From Prorocentrum cordatum (Eukaryota > Sar > Dinophyceae > Prorocentrales > Prorocentraceae): DNA of 64,000 bases. This document shows, piece by piece, positions 27,764-38,395 of the stretch. The notes under the pieces are model-generated. The model had not been told where the DNA came from and made no database searches. It saw nothing but the letters and a program-made list of their open reading frames with translations. Each line of letters opens with the position of its first letter. Position 1 is the stretch's first letter. Made by a program: the position numbers and the translations under genes. The stretch lies in the NCBI GenBank assembly GCA_963575745.1, contig CAUYUJ010018902.1, positions 93,501 to 157,500 on the forward strand. Direction: 5' to 3'.

Positions 27764-30700
27764 CTACCTCTGCACCCTGGGCCGCTTCTGGGGAAGGGCG
27801 ACTAAATTAGCAATAGAGTTACAAAGCGCACACTCCCCCCACCAGAAATTTCGCAAATGACCCTGGATGTTACTGGTCGCGGGGGGGGAGGGGGGGGGCT
27901 CTGCGGCGCTCAGGCGGATCCGACGGTGGGCTTGGACGCCGCGCAGCGGTGCGTCATGCGCCGCGTCCACGGGGCGCGTCCGCCCCTCATCCGTTGCACG
28001 CTCAGCGCCAGCAGCTTCGTGTTCAGTTTCTTCAGGAGCAGCAGCTTCATCTCGATGGCATTCCCCTCCAGCATTCCAATCCGCACAAATGCCTGCCGCC
28101 GTCCTCTGAGCTGTCGTACCCAGCTCCTCGCGGCCTGCCACGCCGCACTCTCCGAGACGTCGCCCAGGCACGTATTGAGGATCCTCGCTTGTCTGTAGCT
28201 CCCAGCTGCTCCAAGCAGGCGCGCAACGGTTGCAGCATGCCGAGCTCGTTGACCGTGGCTCTCGCCTCTGCCCCTTTGAGCGTCGCCTGCACCTTGGCCA
28301 GGCTGAAAGTATCCGCCGCCATATTCGGCGTCATCTCCGCGATCTTTGTCTTCAACGCCTCTAGGTCCTCCTTGTCATTCCGTCCTGCCGCCGTGCCCTG
28401 AGACTCGCAGCCCTCGGTGATGCCCACCATAGCGGCGCAGCTGATCGTGTTGAGGGCCCCCATCGGTCTCGTCTCCCTTGTTGCGCTGTCGCATCTCCTG
28501 CGCCTTCTCGATCCACAATTTCGCTCTTCCTCGCACCGCTGGCTTCGTGTTCGCTCCCATGAAGAGCGTCGTGAGTGTAGCGGCTTCCAGTTGTCTGGTT
28601 GTCAATGCCAGGTCAAGCGCCATCTTCGTCAGTGCCGGCACCCAGGTCCGCAGCTGCTCCGCGTCCATCTTCTCGAGGTTGCCGGTCCCCTCCTGCACCG
28701 CTACTCGGCGGTTCTGCTTCTGGCCACGCGTCTTGCCATGGCGCCCTGACTGCTTGGCGTCGCCTCCTTCTTCTCGTTGCCGCCTTCGTCCTGCGCGCAC
28801 CTATCGCGGCGTTCTTGGCTGCCTCTGGGACCTGGCCGAACAGGCCCCCAAAAGCCCGCGCGGGTGGGGAGCGGAATGTCCCACTTGAACTCGGGCAGCG
28901 GCCGTGAAGGGCACATGGCCAGGTGCGCCGGAAGCCCTTCAAACCCCTCGAACGGTTCCAGATCAGGACACAAGAGGCACAACTGCTCGAGACAGTCAAT
29001 CTCTGCGTGGTTGTCGGGCGATGCGTCGACTCTGCACCGCCCGTGCTCGCACGAACGCTGCAGGTGTCTAACTGCTGCGTGCGTATCCTTGAACGTGCTC
29101 CTGCAAGCGACGCGTTGATTCGCCATCGCGATCCGCCGCGTCATCTTCTGTCCCCCGTGCAATCCACCCCCCGCCTGAGGTCGATGCACGGGAAGGGCCA
29201 TTTGTCGTTCGAAAGCGCTTCTGGCACGGTTAACCGCCCCTATCGCGCAGCTCGCACTCGTAAGCTCCGCCCGCACGCTCACCAGGTTCGGGCCCTTGCG
29301 GGGGCAGCGGAGGCGGTGCGTCGCGCATTCTGGTCAGCCACTCGCTGCGGAACTGGATGATGTCAAGTTCGGTGAAGGCTGCGTTGGCGTCGCTCTCGAT
29401 GTCGAGCAGACACATGTAGTCACCGCCGATCAGCTCGAGCATTTGTGCTCCCTCCTCCGCCGCGTGCATATAGTCGATATCCTCTCTGATCTGCACCGCC
29501 CATGGGTTGAGCTCGGCTGTGCTCGGCGGTCTCATCGCCGCCGGGGGGGGCCTCGGACTCTTTTGTCATATCCATCTCCAAGTCGCCGAAGACTGCTGAT
29601 ATCTGCTGATTGTGCCAGTCGGGCTTCTGCGATATTGCCTGCCATTCTTCAAACGTTGCACCCGTAGAGCCAATGCTGTCGGAACCAGTCCTAGTCGGAA
29701 CCATATCTGTAGCGCGGGTGGTGCGCGAATGACCTCATGCACGCCTCCGTTTCCATCGTCAGCTGGCATTCGAACTGCAACCGCGTCCAGAAGTACTCGT
29801 CCGATCTTGAGGCGCTGGCGGCCCAGCTTGTCACGCTGCGCTTGGCAGAGCACCAACCCTGTCAGGCCTGGTGTGGCTGCACCAAACACCGCGCTCCTGA
29901 GCGCGATCTTCCTGTCCATGCACTGCTGGCAACCCGCCCAGGACTTCTCCATGCAGCGCCATCCTCGCAGTGACGCAGCGCACCGCGCTTCAATTCCAAG
30001 CCAAGAGATCCCGCTGCACGTGGAGATGGCGCCGAGAAACGTGGCCCCCTTCAAGGTGGCGCCAAGGATGTCGCCGCCCATCGTGCCGTAGAAAACATGG
30101 CATGCGCCCCCGGGCCAACGTAGCGCGGCAGCACCTCCTTCTAGCCTTGAGTCTGCGCCACCCCAACTGTCCCGTAGTTCGATGTCGAACTTCTGGTCCG
30201 AGTACATGATACCGTCGCGCGCGTGGATCGGGCCCCTCGCGCGACGCGTCTTGTTCACGTCGTCGGTGAAAACCCGAAGCGAGAGATCCACCATCTCTTC
30301 GGAGAGCGGGCAGTTGGCGAGGATCTCGCTGGGGTACTTTTCGTGGTGGAGCGGCTGCCAGCGACGCACTGGCACGGCAAAGGCTTCCTGGCAGACAGCC
30401 GCCGTGCCGGAGTCGCCGATGTAATTGCCTTCCTCGTTCTCCATCGCGATAGTCTCGCCCTCGACCGCTGCCTTGAAGCATGCCCGTCGTTGCCGCTGAA
30501 GTAATGATGCAACGTCGCTGTCACGGTATAGCCGTCGTACCGCTCCGTCTCGTCGCGAGTGTCTTCCCGATGCAAACGCATCTTGCGCGTCGCGTTCAGT
30601 GTCCATTGTAGTTACTTGTTGGCGTTGCATCCTCCAGCTCAGGCATGCCGCATGGCAAGTTGCTCCAGTACTGCGCTGCTTGCTGACCTGGTAGGTCTGG

Positions 30701-31985
30701 GGCGCGTTCCAGCGCGCGACGGGCCGCTGGTGCTGCCGCGACCGCGGCAGGATCCCTCCCAGCCAGCGACGAAGGCATGGTAGATCTTGGAATGGGTCGC
30801 CAGCTCGCAGCCCCGTGGCGCGCGTCGCCGCGGTCGGCCTGGTCGAGAGGGGGATCGACCATACTTCGCAGGAATCGACCAGGCACTGGTGCTCGCCGTC
30901 TCTTGACGCGGCGCAGCGCGAAGCAGATGCTCTGGTAGTCCTCTACCCTCTCCTCGAGGTCCATGTGTGTCGGCTGGCTGCGTCGGTCATCCTTGCTGGC
31001 ATTCGTGATGAAGTCGTTCCCGTCGATCTCGCGTGCGCCCGTGCTACCATCTTACGCGGGCTTCGCCGCGTCGAGCGTGCATTGATCTGCTGCCAGTGCG
31101 AATGCTGCTATCATCTTGAAGTTCCGTCTCCTTGGTCCGACCCCCCCTCCAGCTATCTATCTGCGGATCCGCCATTATTATTGTGCTTGTCCGCGCGTAC
31201 GAGCTGCATCTAGTTCGTCGCTTCTCGTAGTCCTCGAAGCTGGGGCCACAGGGGTAAAAAGTATCCAGTGCCACCAAGTCGCTGTTCTCTGCTATGCTCC
31301 GCATCTTCGAGCCAGCGTAGTGCTCCTTCTGCCTTGCGTGCTTGCCGAAACTGTCGCTGTCCACATACTGTAACCCCGTGGGTGTTCCAATCATGCCTAT
31401 ACGTCGTTAGCACCCACTCCGATGGAGCCGCGCGGCCAAGTAGTGCCAACAAAAAAGATGATGTGAACTCCTCCAACGTTTGGGCCGTGTTTTCGATGCG
31501 ATGCTGCTCTCGGCCGTCTCGGCGCTTTGGGCAGACGCATGAGCCAACCAGTGTGATGTCATATGTGTTGCTGCGTATCCTGAGCGCACCCGCTCGCCCC
31601 TGCAGCGCCATCTGCGGGCTCCATATGCGGATGATCAGCTTGCTCCTGATGGTGACTTTGTTACGGAATCTCGATCTGCCACAAGATCGGCTGCTGAGCC
31701 TCGCCTTCTGTGTCCAGCCGGAATGGAAGGCCCTAAAGTGCGGGAGATCCTCGATCGTGTCCGGGGTGTTCGTTCTCTTCTGCGTGCCGACCAGTATGAT
31801 CGCGTCCGCGGGGTTATACTCGTAGGTTATCTCCACTTCCATGTCGAGGTCTGAGAGGCTCAGCGAGTTCCACACCACAATGCGCGTCAACAGCGCGAGT
31901 GCAGCGAGTCCGCCAGGCCTACTGGCGGGGAGCGGGTGGAGGGTGGTGGAGGCCCACCCGCAACGCGACCACGGCCCCGCTCCTG
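27764..31985 (-). pseudogene. LINE-3: decayed dinoflagellate-type LINE
   Basis: Read from right to left, in several frames broken by stops and frameshifts. EEP endonuclease: VVWNSLSLS and ADAIILVGTQKR (about 31,900-31,800), SPQMALQGRAGALRIRS (about 31,600), then in another frame LVALDTFYPCGPSFEDYEKR (about 31,250). Reverse transcriptase, 30,630-29,566: ENEEGNYIGDSG (motif B-like), VFTDDVNKT (motif C, both Asp kept) and the thumb ARCAASLRGWRCMEKSW. Downstream: LNPWAVQIREDIDYM (29,500), two finger-like clusters CRSTFKDTHAAVRHLQRSC and CLLCPDLEPFEGFEGLPAH (29,150-28,900), and Leu/Ala-rich helices (28,800-27,764) usual at the C-terminus of these elements. The motif A region (about 30,700-31,000) is too eroded to read. 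The left end and 3' tail are not defined. The right end abuts a GGA tract. Confidence 0.85.
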
Positions 31986-31989
31986 GCAT

Positions 31990-32130
31990 AGTCGGCGTGG
32001 CTGGAGGAGGAAAGGGAGGAGGAGGAGGAGGAGGAGGAGGAAAAGGAGGAGGAAAAGGAGGAGGAACAGGAGGAGGAAAAGGAGGAGGAAAAGGAGGAGG
32101 AAAAGGAGGAGGAGGAGGGGGAGGAGTTGT
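31990..32130. repeat. GGA microsatellite at the 5' side of LINE-3
   Basis: GGA/GGAAAA repeats touch the endonuclease end of LINE-3, so the element is truncated by, or inserted next to, the tract. Confidence 0.9.
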
Positions 32131-32708
32131 TCCCACTGCGGGGGAACACGCAGTAACCATCATGCCAACTTCAGCGAGCTAGCAACGTGCGCACGCACAG
32201 GGAAGAGGGAGGGGAAAATCAGCGGCGGCACAAAGCAGGCGTCGGCACAGCATGGAGGGCGCTCGGTCGTTGCAACCCGTCGCCCCTAGCCGCGCAGGGG
32301 ACGTCGGTCAGAGTCACGCGATGCAGCTTCCCCCAAAACCAACCCAACGCGAGACCAGCCAGGCGAAGAGCCCACCGCAACACACACAGCACAGCACGCA
32401 AGGGAGAGGAGCATCGTGGGAGCCATGCTGAGGCAGCTTGGGTTTGCTCGAACCATCTTGGAAGTCATCTTGGGCTCTCTGAGGCGCTCTTAGGGCCGTC
32501 TTGGACACTCCAGCCCCCCGCGTACACCCCCGTCCAAATCCAGGGAGGGGTTAAGGGGGAGGGATAAACCCTTCCCCGAAGGGGAAGAAGGGGGCTGGAA
32601 GAGGAAGCGCTCTAGACCACCTACGCTCATGGGGCTGAACAGATCACGAGGGTATACACAGCTCCCATGGTTTGCTACAGAACCTCCTTCCCTCCCATCC
32701 CACACCAT
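32131..32708. other. Unassigned stretch
   Basis: No recognisable gene or second copy. A small hairpin CTTCCCCGAAGGGGAAG lies near 32,571. Confidence 0.35.
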
Positions 32709-32738
32709 CCCTCGAGGAACAAACAATGACACCAGCAT

Positions 32739-32997
32739 CAGGTCGGGCATGTCCTCGTTTTGAAAATGAAACAGTCATACAACAACAATCGTAAACAACA
32801 TCGTCGAAAACAACAGTCAAAACAAATAGTCAAACAAACACGAACATAGTCAACACATCGTCGAAACATCGTCAAACAAATAGTCAAAAAAACAATCACA
32901 TAGTCAAAACAACATAGTCGGCAAAATCTTCCCCCGGCTGCTGTTTTCGAATATTAATTTTGAATACTCCTCCTGTAGAGGGACATGCTCGACTTGA
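32739..32997. mobile_element. R3 inverted-repeat element, copy 1, in 30-bp direct repeats
   Basis: Left CAGGTCGGGCATGTCCTC, right CTCCTGTAGAGGGACATG..CTCGACTTGA. The interior is AT-rich with repeated AACAACA..TAGTCAAA words. The 30 bases at 32709-32738 recur with four mismatches at 32998-33027. Confidence 0.75.
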
Positions 32998-33035
32998 CCC
33001 TGGAGGAACAAGCCATGACACAAGCATACCAATTC

Positions 33036-33172
33036 TGAGGTCCACGAGAAATTCTGGGCTCGGCGCTGCACGCCCACCATCCTGGCGCGCGGAGCGCGCC
33101 GGGGGCGGCGCCGTGGAGCGCGCCGCCAGGGGGCTCCAGCACCGATCCGAGGAATCCGCGCAGACCTCCGAG
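33036..33172. mobile_element. R5 T-shaped palindrome, copy 3
   Basis: Left arm TGAGGTCCACGAGAAATTCT.., right arm GATCCGAGGAATCCGCGCAG..CCTC. Inner hairpins CTGGCGCGC-GGA-GCGCGCC then GGCGGCGCC..GCGCCGCC; order Q then P. Confidence 0.75.
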
Positions 33173-33196
33173 GACTGCGTTCATGCCACTGCTTGT

Positions 33197-33356
33197 TTTA
33201 GGTCGGGCATGTCCTCCTACAGGCAGACTTGGGAAGAAACAGTGATCAACACAGATTCCAAACAAAACAATGCAAATCATAATCGAGGAATATTCCCCTG
33301 AATATGTTTTACAATTTTGAATACTCCTCCTGTAGATGGGGACACGCCCGACTTAA
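33197..33356. mobile_element. R3 inverted-repeat element, copy 2, with 7-bp target duplication
   Basis: TTTAGGTCGGGCATGTCCTC..CTACAGG at the left, CCTGTAG..GCCCGACTTAA at the right, AT-rich interior. TGCTTGT occurs directly outside both ends (33190-33196 and 33357-33363). Confidence 0.85.
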
Positions 33357-33537
33357 TGCTTGTCCCCGAATCCCACCGTCACCCTTCCCTCTGACTTGGC
33401 GACGCGTACAAGGGGATAGGAGGAGGGAGGAAGGCTTCTTAGAGGTAGGCTGCTTCTCAGACGGTGCCAGCCCTGCCCTATAGAGAAGGCCCGCGCCTTC
33501 TGAGAAGCAGGAGCGCTTCTAAGAATAAGACGATGCC

Positions 33538-33680
33538 AGGACGAGGATAGCATCGGGTGAGGAGAAGTCGAGAATTTCTGAGATCTGCATGCTCTGAAGA
33601 CGTCTCGGGCGCCACATTCTTCCCAGATCGCTCCGGAACGCTCTGAGAGCGTTCTTGAAAACTCTGGAACGGATCTGTCC
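33538..33680. repeat. R7 palindromic repeat, copy 3
   Basis: AGAATTTCTGAGATCTGCA, CGGAACGCTCTGAGAGCG and CTGTCCTCG match 19385-19565. Confidence 0.6.
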
Positions 33681-33709
33681 TCGACCTAGCCCCGCCCGAC
33701 CCCAGGCCC

Positions 33710-33860
33710 GAGGCCTCCCGAATGGGGCCAGAGCTGATAAGGGGTCAGAGGATCGAACCGCATCGCCGATGCATCGCGCACCTGCGACGTCGGGACGGAG
33801 AAAGTTAAACTCCGCATCGCACGGCATTCCCGATGCATCGGCGATGCGGCGATCGGCGAC
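33710..33860. mobile_element. R4 element, copy 4 (partial)
   Basis: GCCTCCCGAATGGGGCCAGA, GGTCAGAGGATCGAACCGC and CCGATGCATCGGCGATGCGG are family words; the right end is missing. Confidence 0.65.
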
Positions 33861-33938
33861 TGGATCTATCCTCGTCCTGGCCATGTCCGAAAGAAGCCAT
33901 GCCCGTAGAAGAAGGACGAAAACGCCACAAACAGAAAA

Positions 33939-34072
33939 TGTTGGCGCTCCGCGCGGGTTCCTTGGATCTGCGCTGGGCCCCCCTCCCTGGCGCGCGCAGC
34001 GCGCCAGGGGCGGCGCCACAGGCGCCGCCGGGGGGGGCCAGCGCGGATCCAAGAAATCCACGCGGAGCGCCA
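33939..34072. mobile_element. R5 T-shaped palindrome, copy 4 (best preserved)
   Basis: Arms of about 43 nt: TGGCGCTCCGCGCGGGTTCC.. and ..GGATCCAAGAAATCC..GGAGCGCCA. Inside are TGGCGCGC-GCA-GCGCGCCA (Q) and GGCGGCGCC-ACA-GGCGCCGCC (P), each a perfect hairpin. Predicted shape: one long stem topped by two short hairpins. Confidence 0.85.
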
Positions 34073-34076
34073 GATG

Positions 34077-34229
34077 ATGGGCCGGTTTTCCACCACCACC
34101 ACCTTAAGCTGGAGGGGAAGGGGGTCCTCCTCCTCCTCCTCCACCTCCTCCACCTCCTCCTGCTCCTCCTCCTCCTCCTCCTCCTTCCCCCCTCCAACGT
34201 CTGGTAGTGGTGGTGGAAAACAGGCCCAT
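34077..34229. mobile_element. R11 inverted-repeat element with internal TCC tract, copy 2
   Basis: TGGGCCGGTTTTCCACCACC at the left, GGTGGTGGAAAACAGGCCCA at the right, (TCC)n inside. CCAGA lies just outside on both sides (34070-34074 and about 34233-34237), a possible 5-bp target duplication. Confidence 0.75.
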
Positions 34230-34496
34230 GACCAGAAGCTCATGTTTATGGCGGTGTTTTTTCTTCGACCTCTGCGCGTGGCCGACCCACGACGCCGACG
34301 GCGAATGCAGACGACGCCGGCGCCGACCGGCGGCGGCTCCTCGGGTCGGCGGGGCGCCGGCGGCCGCGGCGGCCAGCGGCACACCGGGCAGCCGAAAGGC
34401 CACGGTCACCTCGCGCGCGCGGCGCACGGGCCAGACAGTCGGAGGAAACGGTGCCCATACCGCTAGCCTCGAAGAAGATCAACATCCATAGACACA
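34230..34496. other. Unassigned stretch
   Basis: GC-rich with CGCGCGCGGCG words; no gene recognised. Confidence 0.3.
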
Positions 34497-34600
34497 TAAA
34501 CTTTTGGCGCTCCGCGCGGATTTCTTGGATCCGCGCTGGGCCCCTCAAGCGGCGCCTCCGGCGCCGCCGCTGGCGCGCTCCGCGCGCCAGATGCTTCCAC
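34497..34600. mobile_element. R5 T-shaped palindrome, copy 5 (right arm missing)
   Basis: TTGGCGCTCCGCGCGGATTT..TGGATCCGCGCTGGGCCCC, then GGCGGCGCC-like P hairpin and TGGCGCGC-TCC-GCGCGCCA; order P then Q. Confidence 0.7.
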
Positions 34601-35124
34601 CCTGCCGGTGCGAGGGGAGGCCTCGGATAGGGAGCAAAACACCAGGCCTCGCAAGAAACACCCCGACGAGTGATTCCGTAAGCGAACCCACGGAAGGAAC
34701 GTAACAGGGAAGGGCAGCTTAGTAAGCGCCCAGGGCCGTTTAGTGAACGCCAAACATCTGGGTCGGGGTAGTTGTTCATTGGAGGTCGCTGGGGAGTGGG
34801 GGCAGCGCTGTTTACAGGGCCGAATCCCAACACGCTCGGCCAGCGCGCTTCATCCCTCACTAGCAGTCCTTACGACCCTCATTCGCGAAGATGTCTGATC
34901 TTAGATCTGCTTCTACTGACGATTAGGCTGCTCAGGATTTTTCTTACCCTACGAAAGTTGTCCCTCATCCAATGTTCCACCCCCGTACGGGGGTGTTGGT
35001 TGCGCATGTCTCACACTGTTCTTTCCGGCCGCCACTCTGACCGCCCACGCCTTTGCCTTGCGCGCCGACCAAGGCAGAATACACTGACGGCCTTGCAGGC
35101 CATCCACCCCGACCCTCGCAACAA
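34601..35124. other. Unassigned stretch
   Basis: Less GC-biased than its surroundings (34,860-35,050) but no protein-like frame. Nothing recognised. Confidence 0.3.
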
Positions 35125-35335
35125 TGTGGGCACCCGAAGCGGGCACGGCAAGAATGGGCGCGATGCCCAGCAGCAGATGCTATCAAAGACCGACAGCGGC
35201 CGCTGCAGGGCAGGCGGCCGTCCGTCTCACGCGGACAGCACCCGCGGCGGCACCGACAACGAGTCCTGTTCAAGAATGGGCAGGAGTTGCTGTCGGTCTT
35301 CGACACGCTTTCCGTACATACCCGTTTCGATCGTG
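35125..35335. mobile_element. R2 element, copy 3 (diverged)
   Basis: GCACCCGAAGCGGGCACGGC, GACAGCGGCCGCTGCAGGGC, ACGAGTCCTGTTCAAGAAT and TTTCCGTACATACCCG follow the R2 order. Confidence 0.6.
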
Positions 35336-35509
35336 TTTCCCGAGATCCCTGCCAGAAGAGGTCCTGGCAAGCGGATAGCTCGGAGAGCGGGCGGGTGAGG
35401 TGCGGTTGCGGCCTCTTTTCCCCTCTGCGACGGTGACCGTGGGGCGTCCAAGAGAGGGGGGGCTCAAGAGGGGGGAACCACAGCATGATCTGAGGCCTGT
35501 GTGCGGCCG

Positions 35510-35722
35510 ATGGGGGAGCAGAACACAGAAAACAGAAAACAGAAAACATATGAATAAAAACATAACACAAATAATGGGAAAGAAAAATACGAACAAACTG
35601 AACATTACTGAGAATAGTGAGAATAATAAAAAGACACATACTCATACAACGAATAATAATAATACTAATAATAAGATTGGTAATAATAACACGACTCATA
35701 ATAATAGCAATAAGAAAGGATG
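35510..35722. repeat. AT-rich low-complexity stretch
   Basis: GAAAACAGAAAACA repeats followed by AATAATAATAAT-type sequence, strikingly AT-rich for this window. Confidence 0.7.
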
Positions 35723-36186
35723 AGGCTTCATACGCCATCCCCTCGCCTGGTCACCTTTAGGGACGTCCACGAAACACGGAAAGATACTATATGAGGCGCT
35801 CGCGGCCGACCTTGTGCCTGCGTGCCAGCCTGCCTGGACCTCTCCTGGAAAGCGTTGTTTGTTGTTGTTCGTTCTCAGGTGAATGTGAATGGGAAGTGTG
35901 CAAAAGAGGGGAAGCGCACGTTTCCCACACTATGCTAGTGGATGCGAAAGCCCTTCTCACAAATGGTACGTTGCTCGGTTTGAACGTTCCATGTCAGACA
36001 GCGGCTCTCCCATGCTTGCGGCGCAACTCCTAGCGTGACCACCGAATAGCGCCGCGGAACGCGGCAGCCCCCCGCTCAGACACCCTGATGCGCAGCACCA
36101 GCGGGCGACCAGAAGTTGCAGTGCATGAGGAATGTCCCAGAAGTTTCCGTAAACTGCCGCGGTGGGTCAGTGCCCCTAAAATCGGC
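35723..36186. other. Unassigned stretch
   Basis: Nothing recognised. Confidence 0.3.
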
Positions 36187-36354
36187 GGTGGACAAACCTC
36201 CCTTTAGTAGACCTCCCCTTAGTAAAAACGGCCTGGGACCGAAACCGACGGACCTGGACCCGCAAAACGCAAAAATGACGGCCGCGACGCCCTCTCGCGC
36301 ACCGAAAACGGCCAATTCCTTAATCGACGTGTCAGTGTAGGAGGTCTGTCCACC
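36187..36354. mobile_element. R1 inverted-repeat element, copy 3
   Basis: GGTGGACAAACCTCCC and GGAGGTCTGTCCACC ends; AACGGCCTGGGACCGAAACC, ACGGCCGCGACGCCCTCTCG and TAATCGACGTGTCAGTG inside. Confidence 0.8.
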
Positions 36355-36925
36355 CCCGATAAAAGGGGCACAATGCTGCATTGCACTGAGTGAGGGAAGC
36401 CAAAGCATACAGCCTCTGTTCGACGGGGCACGGCGGCCGCGCACGCGCGGCCCCGGGCGTCGCCGCGCAACCCCATGGGGTCTGACGTTGCTCCAGCCGG
36501 GTATTGCCGATGCCTCGCGCGCGAGAAATTCCACTGCGCAGTGAACCGCTGGCACAAAGCCCGTGCCGAGCATGCTCAAAAAGGTGCACAGCAGCAAAGG
36601 GCCCCCAAAGTGCCCCTGAAGTGTGCCAAAGGGGTTGCGTTCTGCAGCCTGGCCTGTAGACCCCCACTACCACTACCACTCACCCAATCCACAAGACCTC
36701 GAAGGGAATCTGGTTTCTCAGGCACTCAAGAACTCCCCAAATCCAGGAAGGCCAGCGGCCCTGACTACCCGAACAGAATCCCACACCTCTAGCTGCTACC
36801 TTCAGGAGGCCGCCACCGCATCCTCCACGGCTCCTACTGCTCCTCGTTCCACCTGTTGCCTGTTGCCTGTTGCCTGTCCCCTGTTGGCTGACGTATCAAT
36901 CCGACGCAGCCCTCCCCCAGGGCCG
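36355..36925. other. Unassigned stretch
   Basis: No gene recognised. A CACTACCACTACCACT patch lies at about 36,665 and TTGCCTG triplicates near 36,855. Confidence 0.3.
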
Positions 36926-36929
36926 CCTT

Positions 36930-37045
36930 TCCTCCTCCTCCTCCTCCTCCTCCTCCTCCTCTTCCTCCTCCTCCTCCTGCACGTCCTCCTCCTCTTCCTC
37001 CTCCTCCTCCTCCTGCTCCTCCTCCTCCTCGTCCTCCTCCTGGGC
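36930..37045. repeat. TCC microsatellite
   Basis: CTC/TCC repeats with a few interruptions. Confidence 0.95.
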
Positions 37046-37261
37046 GCCGCCGCCTGGAGGCCAGGGCGTGGCCGTGGTACTGCGTGCGCGGGCGGCCGCT
37101 GGTCGGCGGGCCTGCGAAGCCCGGGCGCTGCGCAGCACGCGGGGGGGGGGGGGGCGCTGCGCAGCACGCGGGTTTGGGGAGGGGGCGCCTCCCCAAAAAC
37201 TACCCAAACCACCTCGAGCTGCAACTAAAATCACGACGGGAAGTTCGCTGCTGTTCACGGT

Positions 37262-37480
37262 CGGGGATCTTCTGACCCGGGTCAATCCAGACCAGGGTCA
37301 GCAGGAAACCAAAAAAAACTGCAACGCTGAACTTGGCAAATCCGGGTCAGCCAATCTGCGCGGCCGCCTCGCGGCCACGAGCGGCTCGCTAACTGGGAGC
37401 AGCCAGAGGGGGTCTTCGCAGGATCCTGCAGGATCCGGTGTCCTGGCTGACCCCCGTTTGCATTGACCCCGTCTCTTGAG
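37262..37480. repeat. R9 dispersed repeat, copy 4
   Basis: GATCTTCTGACCCGGGTCAA, GGATCCTGCAGGATCC and TGGCTGACCCCCGTTTGCAT. Confidence 0.65.
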
Positions 37481-37496
37481 CCCTGACACGGCCTCC

Positions 37497-37630
37497 GTGG
37501 GCCTTTGCCGGGCCTCGGAACCGTCAAACGACGACTCGGGATGAAACGCCGGTCCAGGGGAAGGGGTCCAGACCTCTGGGGGTCGACGTTATAAAAAATC
37601 ATTACGTCGGGAGTCTGGGTGGAAGGACGG
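37497..37630. repeat. R10 dispersed repeat, copy 2 (inverted)
   Basis: GGGCCTTTGCCGGGCCTCGG, ACGACTCGGGATGAAACG and GACCTCTGGGGGTCGACG are the reverse of 14078-14190. Confidence 0.65.
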
Positions 37631-37699
37631 CCGGGGGGAAGAGGCCTGAGCACGCCGAACACTGCGCATGTTTCACCCGCGGGGGGGGCGCCTCCATAG

Positions 37700-37895
37700 G
37701 ATTTACAGAGCTTGGAAGAACCAGAAGGGACCGATACCGCTACTGCCCGGACCTCTCCTGAGGTGCGCAATGAACAGAATTTCGATGCAAATCCAACGGT
37801 GGCGACGAGGGCCTCCCAGGAGACCCTAAGAGGAGAAAACGGGCGAAGGGTAGCGGTATGGAAACCTTTTCCTCTTCTGGGAGCTAGCTCCTGCG
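37700..37895. repeat. R8 dispersed repeat, copy 4
   Basis: CGATACCGCTACTGCCCGGA, TGGCGACGAGGGCC and AGGGTAGCGGTATGG. Confidence 0.6.
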
Positions 37896-38094
37896 GCGGA
37901 AACGGAAGGACGGCTGGGGGGAGAGGCCTGGGCACAGTGGACAAGTGAAGACTGCGCCTGTTCGCCTGGCGGGGCGGCCTTGCGAGGGGCCAGGGGGTGG
38001 CGCAGCGGCGCCGACAGATGTGACAGTACATGCTGGGGAGCACGGGTACAGTCGAACCCAGGCCAGAAGAAAATTCCCTCAAAAACACGAGACC

Positions 38095-38185
38095 CTCCAT
38101 CGGCCAACACGAACAGAGCATCCTAAGGTACCCTCCCCAGGGTGCGCAAGAACATCCAACAAGCACGAAGAACACACCGGTGATG
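38095..38185. repeat. R16 dispersed repeat, copy 2
   Basis: See 19130-19290. Confidence 0.5.
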
Positions 38186-38257
38186 AGTGGCCGCTTGAGG
38201 GCCGACACATCCCCCCAACTCCAAGTGAGCCTGTCTCCCCCTGATCGCTGCCCCCCA

Positions 38258-38308
38258 GGCCGACGACGACGACGACGGCGACGACGACGGCGACGACGAC
38301 GGCGTCAC

Positions 38309-38350
<42 letters not shown>

Positions 38351-38395
38351 CACCACCGATGACGACGACGACGGCGACGGCGACGACGGCGACCC
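38258..38395. repeat. GAC/GGC microsatellite
   Basis: Mostly GACGACGAC with GGC interruptions. Confidence 0.95.

Noticed and set aside
33440-33520. TGCTTCTCAGA and TTCTGAGAAGCAGG as further copies of the 15-nt loop
   Set aside because: They match only 9-10 bases of the core and lack the AGGCTG/CACC parts and the arms.
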